Below are positions 32,621 through 40,950 of a stretch of DNA of 64,000 nucleotides, one piece after another. The position numbers were made by a program, and so were the translations under genes. The stretch is from positions 62,001-126,000 of the forward strand of contig NZ_VZDO01000014.1 in assembly GCF_008802405.1 (NCBI RefSeq), written 5' to 3'. Positions within the stretch are counted from its first letter, which is position 1; each line of letters begins with the position of its first letter. The notes beneath the pieces are model-generated. The model searched no databases. It was given only the letters and a program-made list of their open reading frames with translations, and was not told where the DNA came from. The DNA comes from Plantimonas leprariae. GTDB taxonomy: Bacteria; Pseudomonadota; Alphaproteobacteria; Rhizobiales; Rhizobiaceae.

Positions 32621-35176
32621 GTGGCGCCTGCGGCTGTCGCGAGGAAAGAGGGGCCAGCGGCTCGGTCGACCGCCGCCGGGAAGCTCTCAGCCTACAAGGC
32701 GAAGCGCGACTTCACGAAGAGCCCGGAACCGGCGGCCAAGCGCAGCCGCGCTGTCGGGCATCGCTTCGCGATCCAGCGGCACGATGCGCGCCGTCTGCAC
32801 TTCGACCTGCGCCTCGAACTCGGCGGCGTCCTGAAGAGCTGGGCGGTGACGCGAGGCCCGAGCCTCGATCCCGCCGACAAACGCCTGTCGATCCATACCG
32901 AAGACCATCCGCTCGAGTACCTCTCCTTCGAGGGCGTCATCCCGGACGGCGAGTACGGCGGCGGCACGATGATCGTCTGGGATCACGGCACTTGGACGCC
33001 CGATGGCGACGCCGAGGCGGCGATCGCCAAGGGGCATCTCAGCTTCACGCTTGCAGGCGAGCGGCTGCGCGGCGGCTGGCATCTGATCCGGATGCGGCCG
33101 CGGGCGAAGGAGAAGAAGGAGCAGTGGCTGCTGGTCAAAGTCGATGACGAGCACGCTCTCGCAAGCGTCGGCGGCAAGCAGCTGGTCGACGCGGAACTGA
33201 CGTCGATCCTGACCGGTCGAACCAACGCGGAACTCGCTGCCGGCGGCGCGATCCGGAAGGACCATGCGGCACGCCGGAAGGTGGCCGCGGCGAAGCCGTC
33301 ATCGCCGCGTGCGAGGGTGCCGAAGGCGAAGAAGGCGCTGCTGCCGGTCTTCCTGGAGCCGAGCCTCGCCACCCTCGTCGAGAAGGCACCAGCGGGTCCC
33401 GAATGGCTGCACGAGATCAAGCACGACGGCTACCGGCTGCAGGCGCGGATCGACGGGCATTCGGTGAAGCTCCTGACGCGCAAGGGGCTCGACTGGACAA
33501 GCAAGTTCGGCGCCGTCGCGGACGGCTTGAGAGAGCTGAAGCTCGGCTCCGCCTTGATCGACGGCGAGGTCGTGGTGGAAGCCGAGAGCGGCATCTCGTC
33601 TTTCTCGTTGCTGCAGGAGGCGATCAGCGCCGGTCGATCCGACCGGATGGTCTTCTACGCGTTCGATCTGCTCTACGTTGACGGCTCGAGCCTCGAGGCG
33701 ACGCCGCTCGTCGAGCGGAAGACGCAGCTCGCCGCACTGCTGGACGACGTTCCCGCAGGCGGTTCGGTCCGCTTCAGCGAGCACATCGACGACGACGGCG
33801 TCGCGATGGCGCGGCACGCGTGCCGGCTCGGTCTTGAGGGTATCGTCTCGAAGCGCAAGGACCAGCCCTACCGGCCAGGACGCGGGACGCACTGGCTGAA
33901 GACCAAGTGTATCGAGCGCCAGGAGTTCGTGATCGCCGGCTTCGTTCCCTCGACGACATCGCCCAAGGCGGTCGGCTCGCTGATCCTTGGGGACTACGAG
34001 AACGGAAAGCTCGTGTATGTCGGCCGGGCGGGAACCGGGTTCACCGATCGGGTCGCACGCGAGCTCTGGGCAGCCCTCGACCCGATCAAGCGGACAACCG
34101 CACCGTTCGCGGCGAAGCCCTCGGTGGATGCGGCCCGCGGCGCGCGCTGGGTCGAGCCGCGGCTCGTCGCGGAGGTGGAGCTGCGCGGCTGGACCGCCGA
34201 TGGGCTGCTGCGGCATGCAGCATACAAGGGCTTGCGCGAGGACAAGGACGCCGTCGATGTGATCCGTGAATCGCCGAAGGCGAGTGCTAGTGCCGCAGCG
34301 AAGGCGCCGTCGCCCATCGCGTCGCATACCTTCGATCTGACGCATCCCGACCGTGTGCTGTGGCCGGACGTCGGGCTGACGAAGCAGGGGCTCGCCGAAT
34401 ACTATGCCGAGGTCGCCGACTGGATCTTGCCGCACGTCGTCGACCGGCCGCTGTCGCTGCTGCGCGGACCGAACGGGATCGGTGGCAAGTGCTTCTTCCA
34501 GAAGCACGCTTGGGACGGCATCGGCGAGGCTGTCCAGCGCCAGACGATTGCAGGTGAGGAGATCTTGTCGATCCGCAACCTCGACGGTCTCGTCGCGCTG
34601 GTGCAGGCCGGGTCGCTGGAGATCCACCCCTGGGGCTCGAAGCTGAAGGATATCGAGCACCCGGACCGGATCGTCTTCGACCTCGATCCAGATGAGGGCC
34701 TGACATGGGACGCCGTCGTGGAAGGCGCGTTGGAGGTGCGGGAACGACTGCGACATCTCAAGCTGGAGAGCTTCGTGAAGACCTCGGGCGGCAAGGGCCT
34801 GCACGTCGTCGTGCCCGTTGCGCCGAAGGTCGACTGGGCGACGGCGAAGGCGTTCGCAAAGCACGTCGTCGAGGCGATGGCGAAGGACAGCCCCGACCGC
34901 TACACGGCAAACGTCGCGAAGCGAGCGAGGGCGGATCGCATCTTCATCGACTACCTGCGCAACGGTCGCGGCGCGACGGCGGTGGCGCCGTACTCGACCC
35001 GTGCCCGCGCCGGGGCGCCCGTGTCGGTGCCGATCGGCTGGGATGAACTCACGGCAGGCATCCGCCCGAACCAGTTCGACGTCCAGACATTGCCAGCGCG
35101 CCTGCGTCATGCCGAGCACGATGCCTGGGCCGGGATTGGCAAGCTGCGACAGCGTATCGACCTAATTCGAGGGTAG
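32621..35176 (+). CDS. ligD: Multifunctional NHEJ DNA ligase LigD
   Basis: 851 residues from a GTG. Domain order is phosphoesterase, ligase, polymerase. The 3'-phosphoesterase (about 45-190) has RHDARRLHFDLRLELGG and FEGVIPDGEYGGG. The ATP-dependent ligase (about 240-545) has the nucleophilic Lys in EIKHDGYR and the later GLEGIVSKRKDQPYRPGR. The primase-polymerase (about 570-851) has HPDRVLWPDVGLTKQGLAEYY and the metal-binding FDLDPDEGL. It trims, fills and seals Ku-bound ends. It forms an operon with ku. Confidence 0.97.
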   Translation: MAPAAVARKEGPAARSTAAGKLSAYKAKRDFTKSPEPAAKRSRAVGHRFAIQRHDARRLHFDLRLELGGVLKSWAVTRGPSLDPADKRLSIHTEDHPLEYLSFEGVIPDGEYGGGTMIVWDHGTWTPDGDAEAAIAKGHLSFTLAGERLRGGWHLIRMRPRAKEKKEQWLLVKVDDEHALASVGGKQLVDAELTSILTGRTNAELAAGGAIRKDHAARRKVAAAKPSSPRARVPKAKKALLPVFLEPSLATLVEKAPAGPEWLHEIKHDGYRLQARIDGHSVKLLTRKGLDWTSKFGAVADGLRELKLGSALIDGEVVVEAESGISSFSLLQEAISAGRSDRMVFYAFDLLYVDGSSLEATPLVERKTQLAALLDDVPAGGSVRFSEHIDDDGVAMARHACRLGLEGIVSKRKDQPYRPGRGTHWLKTKCIERQEFVIAGFVPSTTSPKAVGSLILGDYENGKLVYVGRAGTGFTDRVARELWAALDPIKRTTAPFAAKPSVDAARGARWVEPRLVAEVELRGWTADGLLRHAAYKGLREDKDAVDVIRESPKASASAAAKAPSPIASHTFDLTHPDRVLWPDVGLTKQGLAEYYAEVADWILPHVVDRPLSLLRGPNGIGGKCFFQKHAWDGIGEAVQRQTIAGEEILSIRNLDGLVALVQAGSLEIHPWGSKLKDIEHPDRIVFDLDPDEGLTWDAVVEGALEVRERLRHLKLESFVKTSGGKGLHVVVPVAPKVDWATAKAFAKHVVEAMAKDSPDRYTANVAKRARADRIFIDYLRNGRGATAVAPYSTRARAGAPVSVPIGWDELTAGIRPNQFDVQTLPARLRHAEHDAWAGIGKLRQRIDLIRG

Positions 35177-35291
35177 TCCTACCAACACCCCCACGATCAG
35201 CACTTCGACGCGGATGCAGGTGGCGATTGAACTTCAGGCTTCGGCCGGAGGTCGATCCGGTCTTTGCGCTGCTCAGGCGGCGTGTACGTGA

Positions 35292-35462
35292 TCAGCATGG
35301 CAGATGGCGGGAATGGATAGCTTGGGCGACCAGATGCGGAGCCAGTTCGAGTACGGCTCGCCGATAGAGATCGTTCAGGTCATCCGCCATCGCCTGCTCA
35401 ATCGCCTCGTCTTCGGTGATCAGGCTGCGTTCGAACGCGGATATCGTCTCGGCTGCAGTCAC
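35292..35462 (-). CDS. Small helical hypothetical protein
   Basis: 56 residues from a GTG at 35462 preceded by GGGAGGA; the longer ORF upstream runs through a hairpin at 35534-35568 and is unlikely. Acidic amphipathic helix SLITEDEAIEQAMADDLNDL, ending HSRHLPC. Unknown function. Confidence 0.5.
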   Translation of the reverse strand: MTAAETISAFERSLITEDEAIEQAMADDLNDLYRRAVLELAPHLVAQAIHSRHLPC

Positions 35463-35533
35463 GACGGTGTCCTCCCTGGATCGAAGGGCGAATCCGTCAG
35501 CCAGCGAAGGGTTCCTAATTTCGACTGAGCGAA

Positions 35534-35568
35534 AGCGGCGCCGCTGGTCGTGAAACAGCGGCACCGCT
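35534..35568. terminator. Hairpin, possibly bidirectional terminator
   Basis: AGCGGCGCCGCTG (35534-35546) and CAGCGGCACCGCT (35556-35568) pair at 12 of 13 positions. It lies between the small genes at 35462 and 35714 (both leftward), so it most likely ends the transcript coming from the right. Confidence 0.55.
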
Positions 35569-35713
35569 CGACGCGGCCTGGCGGTGTTCGGGACGCAGGC
35601 CGCGGTGGGGGGATAGCCTACGCCGAAGCTGACGTTGCGCGACGCGACACGATGTCCGGCAATGGAGGCGATGCCGGCAACTCAGATCCTTACCATCCGC
35701 AGTGCAAAACTGC

Positions 35714-35962
35714 TCAGCGCCTCGCCGATAACCGTTCTGCTTCAGCCAACAGATCGTCGGCTTCATGCTGCTGCCGGTCGGCGACCTCTTTCAGCGCCGC
35801 GACGAACTCGCCGAGCGAGAAGTCGGGCACGTGCTCACGCAACCGATCCTCCAGATCGCCGGGCTGCTTCAGCATGTCCCGGATGTCCTCGATCGGTATC
35901 GCCATCAGGTAGGTGACGATCGCCGCATGTCGCTGTGACCGACTGCCCAGGGCGTCCGTCAT
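35714..35962 (-). CDS. Small helical hypothetical protein
   Basis: 82 residues from the ATG at 35962 (MTDALGSRSQRHAAIV). Two helices: IPIEDIRDMLKQPGDLEDRL and FVAALKEVADRQQHEADDLL. Proteins of this size and pattern are common in Hyphomicrobiales stress islands. Overlapping the longer upstream frame is not supported. It follows the gene at 35976 by 13 bases. Confidence 0.6.
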   Translation of the reverse strand: MTDALGSRSQRHAAIVTYLMAIPIEDIRDMLKQPGDLEDRLREHVPDFSLGEFVAALKEVADRQQHEADDLLAEAERLSARR

Positions 35963-35975
35963 CACCCGCGGTCCG

Positions 35976-36146
35976 TCAGCGCTTCTTCCGCTCCGCTTCG
36001 ACGCTTGCCGCGCCTTTGGAGAGGATGAGCCAAGCGTTCTCGACCTCGCGCAGGCGTTGGCGGACGGTCGGATCAAGGGTTGTCGCGGCCTCACGCGCGG
36101 TATCGGCAGCGCGCTCGCGGTAGAACTGGCTGTTCGGCATGTTCAT
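35976..36146 (-). CDS. Small helical protein, 56 residues
   Basis: Begins MNMPNSQFYRERAADTAREA and ends with EVENAWLILSKGAASVEAER and a basic KKR. It is a single amphipathic helix-turn-helix, a type I recall as a frequent unnamed alphaproteobacterial family. It is read with the gene at 35714 as a likely two-gene unit. Confidence 0.65.
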   Translation of the reverse strand: MNMPNSQFYRERAADTAREAATTLDPTVRQRLREVENAWLILSKGAASVEAERKKR

Positions 36147-36222
36147 GGGCGTCCCTTCCCATCAAATGCGTTCAATGGACTATCTACCGGCGGCCGCCAG
36201 TTCGCGATGCAAAGGTCAGTGA

Positions 36223-36564
36223 TCAGGCCGCGAACCGGGCGAGCGTCACCTTCCGCGTGCCGTGCTGGTACGGACCGACGTCGAACGCCTCGCCGCTCTC
36301 GACCTGATCGGCCATCGTCTGCCCCATCGGACCGCCGACGGCGACGAGGGTCCGCCCCTCGCAGTGCCGGGCGATCTGGAGGCCGAGGCTACGCATGTGG
36401 GCGCGAGCGAAGCAGTAGACCGCCAGAGCGGCGCGCTGGCCGCCGGAAAGCTGCCGGACGATCTCCGCGACACGCGCCTCTTCCGAGCGCATCAGCAGCG
36501 ACAGGACATCGAGCGGGACGGGACTGGTCGGCTCGTTCGGGCGGTAGCGGCTCGTCATCGTCAT
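36223..36564 (-). CDS. Small hypothetical protein
   Basis: 113 residues from the ATG at 36564. The N-terminal part has SEEARVAEIVRQLSGGQRAA, then helices with HMRSLGLQIARHCEGRTLVAVGG and a C-terminal beta piece (TRKVTLARFAA). No family is recognised. The longer frame to 36771 is not supported. Confidence 0.6.
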   Translation of the reverse strand: MTMTSRYRPNEPTSPVPLDVLSLLMRSEEARVAEIVRQLSGGQRAALAVYCFARAHMRSLGLQIARHCEGRTLVAVGGPMGQTMADQVESGEAFDVGPYQHGTRKVTLARFAA

Positions 36565-36748
36565 TCTCGCAGCGGGTCTGCGCTGAGGGTACCGTTGCCG
36601 ACTGTTCCGATGCTTGAGTGCAGGTTCGGCTCGAAGGGCAAGGCCTAGGCGTCCTGACGATCCCGTGATCCGTCCCGCACACCGCGGCCGCATGCACTGG
36701 GAACGAAGGCTTCGCCGTTCGATTGCGTGGGAAGCAACGGAGATAGAA

Positions 36749-36931
36749 ATGGGCGATCCCAAGGATACCACGAAGGTCGTGCCGGGCGCCTTTCACGGCG
36801 AAGGCGATGCTGACGCCGGCGTTGTCACCGAAACGGTGGTCGGCAGCGACGAGGCCGAGGACATCGAGGAAAGCGAAGACGCGGACGTGTCACGGATCGA
36901 GAAGAACGAAAAGCCCGAACCGGGTCCGTGA
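36749..36931 (+). CDS. Small acidic protein
   Basis: 60 residues, strongly acidic (SDEAEDIEESEDADVSRIEK). No hydrophobic segment. A weak ribosome site (GGAG about 12 bases upstream). The function is unknown; such small acidic, probably disordered proteins recur in this region (see 41357). Confidence 0.55.
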   Translation: MGDPKDTTKVVPGAFHGEGDADAGVVTETVVGSDEAEDIEESEDADVSRIEKNEKPEPGP

Positions 36932-36996
36932 TAGGCTTGTTGCGGCTCTGCATTCGCAGCGGCAGCAATCCTCAGACAATGGGATCTGAGTGTCGG

Positions 36997-37165
36997 ATGC
37001 CGAAGATCCGCACCATCCGGCCGACGCTCCGCACCCTCGACCGCCGCACCGTCCGCCCGGCGCCGAAGCAGGCCGACGCGCACTAACAGTCCGCCGAGCA
37101 CAAGGCATGGCGCCTCACCGTGATGCGGGCGGCCGGCATATGGGAACGATCGGTTCAGCGGATAG
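36997..37165 (+). pseudogene. 5' remnant of a phage HNH endonuclease gene
   Basis: Begins MPKIRTIRPTLRTLDRRTVR, the hallmark start of short phage HNH endonucleases. An in-frame TAA at 37084 interrupts it where the family has an aromatic residue. The same frame then continues with SAEHKAWRLTVMRAAG, which fits the same family. The Cys/His nuclease core is gone. Confidence 0.55.
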
Positions 37166-37195
37166 GCGCGTTGCGAACAGCGCTATCTGTTCAAG

Positions 37196-37549
37196 TTATG
37201 GAAAGCGGGCAACAAACTCTTGCAGCCACGGCCGAACCCGCGGGAAGTGAACGTAGCCGCGCTCCAGCAACCGCAGCACCAGTGGATAGCGTGCCGCGAG
37301 ACCGAGAGGACGCAGCAGCGGGATCGTACGCCACATGGCTGCAAATGCCGCCGCACCTGACAGCATCTGTCCGTTCTCCTCGGCATGGAAGCGGGCGAGC
37401 AGCTCGGCGCGGTCCAGCGGGCAGGCTGCGTCGTCGCTGGTGGCGTCGACGAAGCGGATGCGCCTGCGCCAGTCCAGCTTCCGCATCAACGCGATTTCGC
37501 GACAGCAGAGCGGGCAGGATCCATCGTGCCAGACGGTGACGGCTTGCAT
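37196..37549 (-). CDS. DCC-family thiol-disulfide oxidoreductase (DUF393)
   Basis: 117 residues. The signature WHDGSCPLCCREI near the N terminus supplies the DxxCPLC motif, followed by RIRFVDATSDD and MLSGAAAFAAMW, both typical of the family. It has a thioredoxin-like fold, presumably cytoplasmic or membrane-associated, with an unknown redox partner. The longer ORF to 37738 overlaps the small gene at 37600 and is rejected. Confidence 0.85.
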   Translation of the reverse strand: MQAVTVWHDGSCPLCCREIALMRKLDWRRRIRFVDATSDDAACPLDRAELLARFHAEENGQMLSGAAAFAAMWRTIPLLRPLGLAARYPLVLRLLERGYVHFPRVRPWLQEFVARFP

Positions 37550-37599
37550 CGGGTGGACGTAGTGCGAGCTTCTTCTCGCGCGACGGTGCCCGATCGTCG

Positions 37600-37707
37600 C
37601 TACTTCTTGGGTTTGGGCGGTGCCGCCGCGGCGCCTTTGAGGCTTGGCTGCGAAGCGTTCGGTTTCGGCGGCTGTGCTTTCTTCGGTTTGCCTTTGCTTT
37701 CCTTCAT
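37600..37707 (-). CDS. Tiny Lys/Pro/Ala-rich basic protein
   Basis: 35 residues, MKESKGKPKKAQPPKPNASQ and ending PPKPKK, preceded by GGGGAGGG. Its histone-like composition suggests an unstructured nucleic-acid-binding tail. It sits 50 bases upstream of the DUF393 gene on the same strand. Confidence 0.55.
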   Translation of the reverse strand: MKESKGKPKKAQPPKPNASQPSLKGAAAAPPKPKK

Positions 37708-38076
37708 CGGACCCTCCCCAGACGGCGCGTATCGCCACCGCGGCATGATGCCCAGACGCAGGTTGGCTTAGCCAATCACGTTTCGCAAAATCGATGCTGA
37801 GGCTCTTTGTTCGTTGCCGCAGATTATCGACTGATCGGCTTCGTCAGCTGCAATTCTTGAAGCGCCTCGCATCCTGCCGCCGTTAGCTGGAACCATCACG
37901 GATAGCGCCAGCCCAGCTGTCCAACGGACGTGCAAGTCGTTGAGCAAGCGCGCAAGCCGACAGGCCGCACATTTCGAAATGCCAACGCAACGCTGGCGGT
38001 TGGTTGTTGGTAGGAGGTTCCTGCGAGAGTGGCCGTCTGGACGAGTAGCCACAGTCAGCTTCGTCGGAGAGTTCGC
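37708..38076. other. Intergenic region before the MipA-like gene
   Basis: 369 bases. No supported gene or repeat; it must contain the divergent promoters of the small basic gene and the MipA-like gene. A leftward frame near 37830-37890 looks like a worn fragment but cannot be assigned. Confidence 0.4.
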
Positions 38077-38880
38077 ATGTCTAGAACGACCTTTGTCCTT
38101 TGCACGCTTGCGGTTCTTGGCACCGGTGCCGCGGCTGCGGCTGACCTCGAAGGCAATGCAGCTCCAAAAGCAGGTGACACAGACGTCGTCATCGAGCTCG
38201 GCGCCGGCGGCGGTGTCGTGCCGCAGTACGAAGGATCGAAGGACTACCGGTTCAGTCCGTTCCCGATCGTCAACCTCGACTACCTCAGCGTCCCGGGTTT
38301 GTTCTCCTTCGGCAGCATAGATCCGCAGCGCGGCGGCTTCTCGATCGGTCCCTCGTTCGGTTATGTCGGCAAGCGCGACTCCGGCGACTACGACGAGCTC
38401 GAAGGATTACGGGACGTCGATACGACCTATCAAGCCGGCGTCCGTCTCGGCTACGAATGGAACTACGCAGAGATCTACGGCGCGGCACGCTACGCCTTCG
38501 GCGGCGCGGAGGGTATCGTCGGCGACCTCGGCGCCAGCCTCGTGGCCCGCCCGTTGCAGACGCTGCAGGTGAAGGCCGGTCCGGTCGCGACCTTCGCCTC
38601 GGGCGAATATATGAACGACTACTTCGGCGTTTCGCCCGCCGAATCGATTGGCTCCGGCGGCCGCTTCGATGACTACGATCCGAAGAGCGGCTTCAAGACC
38701 GTCGGCGCCGCGGCGTCGGCTCGCTACGAGTTCCGCCCGGCCTGGTTCGTGAATGCCGACGCGTCCTGGAATCGCTTCGTCGGCGACGCGAAGGACTCGC
38801 CGATCGTGAAGGCTGGCGACGAGAACCAGTATACGTTCGGTCTCGGCATCTCGAAACGCTTCCAGCTCGATCTGTTTTGA
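38077..38880 (+). CDS. MipA/OmpV-family outer-membrane protein
   Basis: 267 residues. The signal peptide ends GTGAAAAADL (about 1-22). Typical family segments include VIELGAGGGVVPQYEGSKDY, FSFGSIDPQ, LRDVDTTYQAGVRLGYEW and a C-terminal strand ending KRFQLDLF with final Phe. The family are barrels that scaffold peptidoglycan enzymes or act in osmotic and antimicrobial stress. A CGGAGAG ribosome site fits this ATG. Confidence 0.9.
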   Translation: MSRTTFVLCTLAVLGTGAAAAADLEGNAAPKAGDTDVVIELGAGGGVVPQYEGSKDYRFSPFPIVNLDYLSVPGLFSFGSIDPQRGGFSIGPSFGYVGKRDSGDYDELEGLRDVDTTYQAGVRLGYEWNYAEIYGAARYAFGGAEGIVGDLGASLVARPLQTLQVKAGPVATFASGEYMNDYFGVSPAESIGSGGRFDDYDPKSGFKTVGAAASARYEFRPAWFVNADASWNRFVGDAKDSPIVKAGDENQYTFGLGISKRFQLDLF

Positions 38881-38899
38881 GCGTTGGTACGCAAAGAAA

Positions 38900-39652
38900 G
38901 TGGCATGCGAAGCGGAACGACCGAACGTGCTTCCCTGGATCTGCCTTGATCGCGCCGCGGTGCCCGGCAGCCGCAACGAACTGCGGTTGATGCAGCGGGG
39001 CACCGAGTTCTCGATCATGCTCGGCGCCAACGAGTTGATGAACAGCCGTTTGAGCGGGTCCGAGGAGGCGCTGGCGACGCTGGCCTGCGAGCGTCTCACG
39101 CGTCGGCCGCGACCGCATGTGCTGATCGGCGGCCTCGGCATGGGCTTCACGCTGCGTGCCGCGCTCGCCGCCCTCGGCGACGATGCCCGCGTCACCGTCG
39201 CCGAACTGGTGCCGGCGGTGATCGGCTGGGCGCGAGGGCCGATGTCGAGCGTGTTCGCGACAAGCCTCGTCGATCCTCGTGTCATCATCCATGATGGTGA
39301 CGTCGCTGGTCCTATCGCTGCGGAACGCTCGAGCTTCGATGCGATCCTCCTCGACGTCGACAACGGGCCGGACGGTTTGACGAGTTCGGCGAACGACGCG
39401 CTCTACGGTTCGTTTGGACTTCAGCAGGCGCGACGGGCGCTGCGTCCCGGCGGCGTCCTGGCCGTATGGTCTGCCGCACCGGACCCGAGTTTCACCGCAC
39501 GGCTCGAACGGGCCGGGTTCGCCGCCAAGACCGCTCGCGTTTGCGCCAACGGCAAGCGCGGCGGCGCTCGCCACGTCGTCTGGTTGGCGACGGCGACCAC
39601 TAGCACGCGCGACGGGCAGGGCAGCCGACCCCCTCTCTCCGCGCAGGATTAA
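38900..39652 (+). CDS. Spermidine-synthase-like SAM-dependent enzyme
   Basis: 250 residues from a GTG 19 bases after the MipA-like stop. The methyltransferase-type SAM pocket HVLIGGLGMGFTLRAAL (about 74-90) and the acidic LLDVDNGPDG (about 150) match the spermidine synthase-like family found alone in many Proteobacteria. The aminopropyl-transfer residues are only partly conserved, so the true reaction is uncertain. Confidence 0.82.
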   Translation: MACEAERPNVLPWICLDRAAVPGSRNELRLMQRGTEFSIMLGANELMNSRLSGSEEALATLACERLTRRPRPHVLIGGLGMGFTLRAALAALGDDARVTVAELVPAVIGWARGPMSSVFATSLVDPRVIIHDGDVAGPIAAERSSFDAILLDVDNGPDGLTSSANDALYGSFGLQQARRALRPGGVLAVWSAAPDPSFTARLERAGFAAKTARVCANGKRGGARHVVWLATATTSTRDGQGSRPPLSAQD

Positions 39653-39714
39653 CTCTCGCTTAACCTTGACCCTCCAGCATCACGGACAGCGAAACGACTG
39701 CAACGGAGGTTCCA

Positions 39715-39816
39715 ATGCATTCGCCAAACCGCTCGCCGTCGCTCGGCATCCTCGCCGGGACGATGCTCGGGATGATTGTGATCGCCACGCCTATCGCCGT
39801 GGTGATGTTCGGCTGA
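39715..39816 (+). CDS. Single-span small membrane peptide
   Basis: 33 residues: a short polar start, then the membrane helix LGILAGTMLGMIVIATPIAV ending MFG. GGAGGT precedes the ATG by 6 bases, and a terminator follows at once, which supports a real gene. Similar tiny membrane proteins often adjust a larger membrane partner; none is identified. Confidence 0.65.
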   Translation: MHSPNRSPSLGILAGTMLGMIVIATPIAVVMFG

Positions 39817-39823
39817 ACGACAG

Positions 39824-39858
39824 GGCCGCTGGAACGGGTGCCCCACCTTCCAGCGGCC
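39824..39858. terminator. Bidirectional hairpin terminator
   Basis: Perfect 11-bp arms GGCCGCTGGAA (39824-39834) and TTCCAGCGGCC (39848-39858) between the convergent genes ending at 39816 and 39871. Confidence 0.78.
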
Positions 39859-39870
39859 ACCTTCGCAGCG

Positions 39871-40092
39871 CTATCCTCTCGTCGCCTGCAGCGCCTTTCG
39901 CACCATCTCGACCTCCGGCGAATGTCCGCCGCGCTCCAGGAACTCATCGACCGGCATGACGCTCTCCTGCCCGCCGGAGGACGCGTTCGGCCGATGCACA
40001 ACGCTCATCTTGCTGGTTTCAGGGTCAGTGCGGATCAGCCAGTCGTCGCCATTCGGCGAGCGGAAGATCGGGTCGTCCTTAATCGTCGTCAT
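39871..40092 (-). CDS. Small hypothetical protein
   Basis: 73 residues, MTTIKDDPIFRSPNGDDWLI, then VMPVDEFLERGGHSPEVEMV. Pattern of short beta strands followed by a helix, like many unnamed rhizobial stress proteins. Its ATG overlaps the stop of the Rmf-like gene (ATGA), so translation is coupled. Confidence 0.65.
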   Translation of the reverse strand: MTTIKDDPIFRSPNGDDWLIRTDPETSKMSVVHRPNASSGGQESVMPVDEFLERGGHSPEVEMVRKALQATRG

Positions 40093-40247
40093 TTCGGCCT
40101 CTTCGGTTGCGTTTGCGCCGGGCAATCGGCCGACGCCGCGGCTTCTTCCCAACCCTGGCGCCATTCGAGCCAGCGCTCGGCGCTGCCGGCGTAAGGATTT
40201 ATTTCCAGCGGCGTACCGTGCCCGAACGCCGCGGCGCCTTCCTGCAT
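40089..40247 (-). CDS. Rmf/CrpP-like small protein
   Basis: 52 residues. The central motif EGAAAFGHGTPLEINPYAGS followed by RWLEWRQGWEEA matches the G-x-x-A...NPY...W-x-x-GW pattern of ribosome modulation factor and the related CrpP proteins. Rmf dimerises ribosomes in stationary phase; CrpP-like members have been linked to antibiotic responses. Too short for standard gene calling. It overlaps the downstream start by 4 bases. Confidence 0.65.
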   Translation of the reverse strand: MQEGAAAFGHGTPLEINPYAGSAERWLEWRQGWEEAAASADCPAQTQPKRPK

Positions 40248-40399
40248 TACGTTCCTGCTCAACGGTCAGTTTTCCCCACATTGGCCATCACTGGACGTGC
40301 GCCACATCCAGCGAAGTCGAGTGAACACTTCCGGCACAGTTGCGTTGCAGCATCCGGCATCTGGTTCGCTCTCGACCCAGTTCAGCCAACGACATCGCC

Positions 40400-40615
40400 A
40401 TGGGACTCGACTACCGCATGCCGCATCGACGCTACCTGATCCGCCGCTTTCACGCCGTTGGAGCCGGCCGCGCCATCGAGGACGTGTCGATCACCGGCCG
40501 AGCGGAGGCGATCCATGCCGCCGAGCATCACGCTCAGGATTGTCTGGGCGTTCTGGTTCTTGATACGGACGAGCGTGTCGTGGCGCGGTTCGGCGACGTT
40601 CCAGCGTCGTCCTGA
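40400..40615 (+). CDS. Small hypothetical protein
   Basis: 71 residues, MGLDYRMPHRRYLIRRFHAV, then ITGRAEAIHAAEHHAQDCLG and a C-terminal strand VLVLDTDERVVARFGD. The pattern (basic start, helix, beta hairpin) recurs in an unnamed rhizobial family. It stands 11 bases before the next + gene. Confidence 0.6.
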   Translation: MGLDYRMPHRRYLIRRFHAVGAGRAIEDVSITGRAEAIHAAEHHAQDCLGVLVLDTDERVVARFGDVPASS

Positions 40616-40626
40616 GAGTCATAGGG

Positions 40627-40899
40627 ATGGGCGACGCGGGTTTTGCAGCAGCACGACGAGCCGGGCGCTTCGTTGGATCAGCGCTCGACTGCGGCGCCTG
40701 GATGTGTCCGATACCACCGGGCCGACACCAGCGCCAACGCGACGCCTGGATGCTCGGCTTCAGCGAGGGGCGGATCGCGCGGCTGCGGCTTAGCAACACC
40801 CACTGGCCCGAAATCGAGATCTCGCTCGCGGCATTCAAACGGGCTGTCGAGCAGGTATATGGCAACAACTACTCCGGCGAACCATTCCGTCGGATCTGA
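40627..40899 (+). CDS. Rmf-like motif protein
   Basis: 90 residues. The stretch CPIPPGRHQRQRDAWMLGFSEG has the CP...R..AW..GF..G layout of ribosome-modulation-factor-like proteins, followed by a helix (EISLAAFKRAVEQVYG). With the gene at 40089 this makes two members of the type within 700 bases. The start is uncertain; other in-frame codons exist. Confidence 0.5.
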   Translation: MGDAGFAAARRAGRFVGSALDCGAWMCPIPPGRHQRQRDAWMLGFSEGRIARLRLSNTHWPEIEISLAAFKRAVEQVYGNNYSGEPFRRI

Positions 40900-40950
40900 A
40901 TTTTCGTCCTGAGCGTTTGGCGATTTGCCGCCGCGATAGGAGTATCGAGC

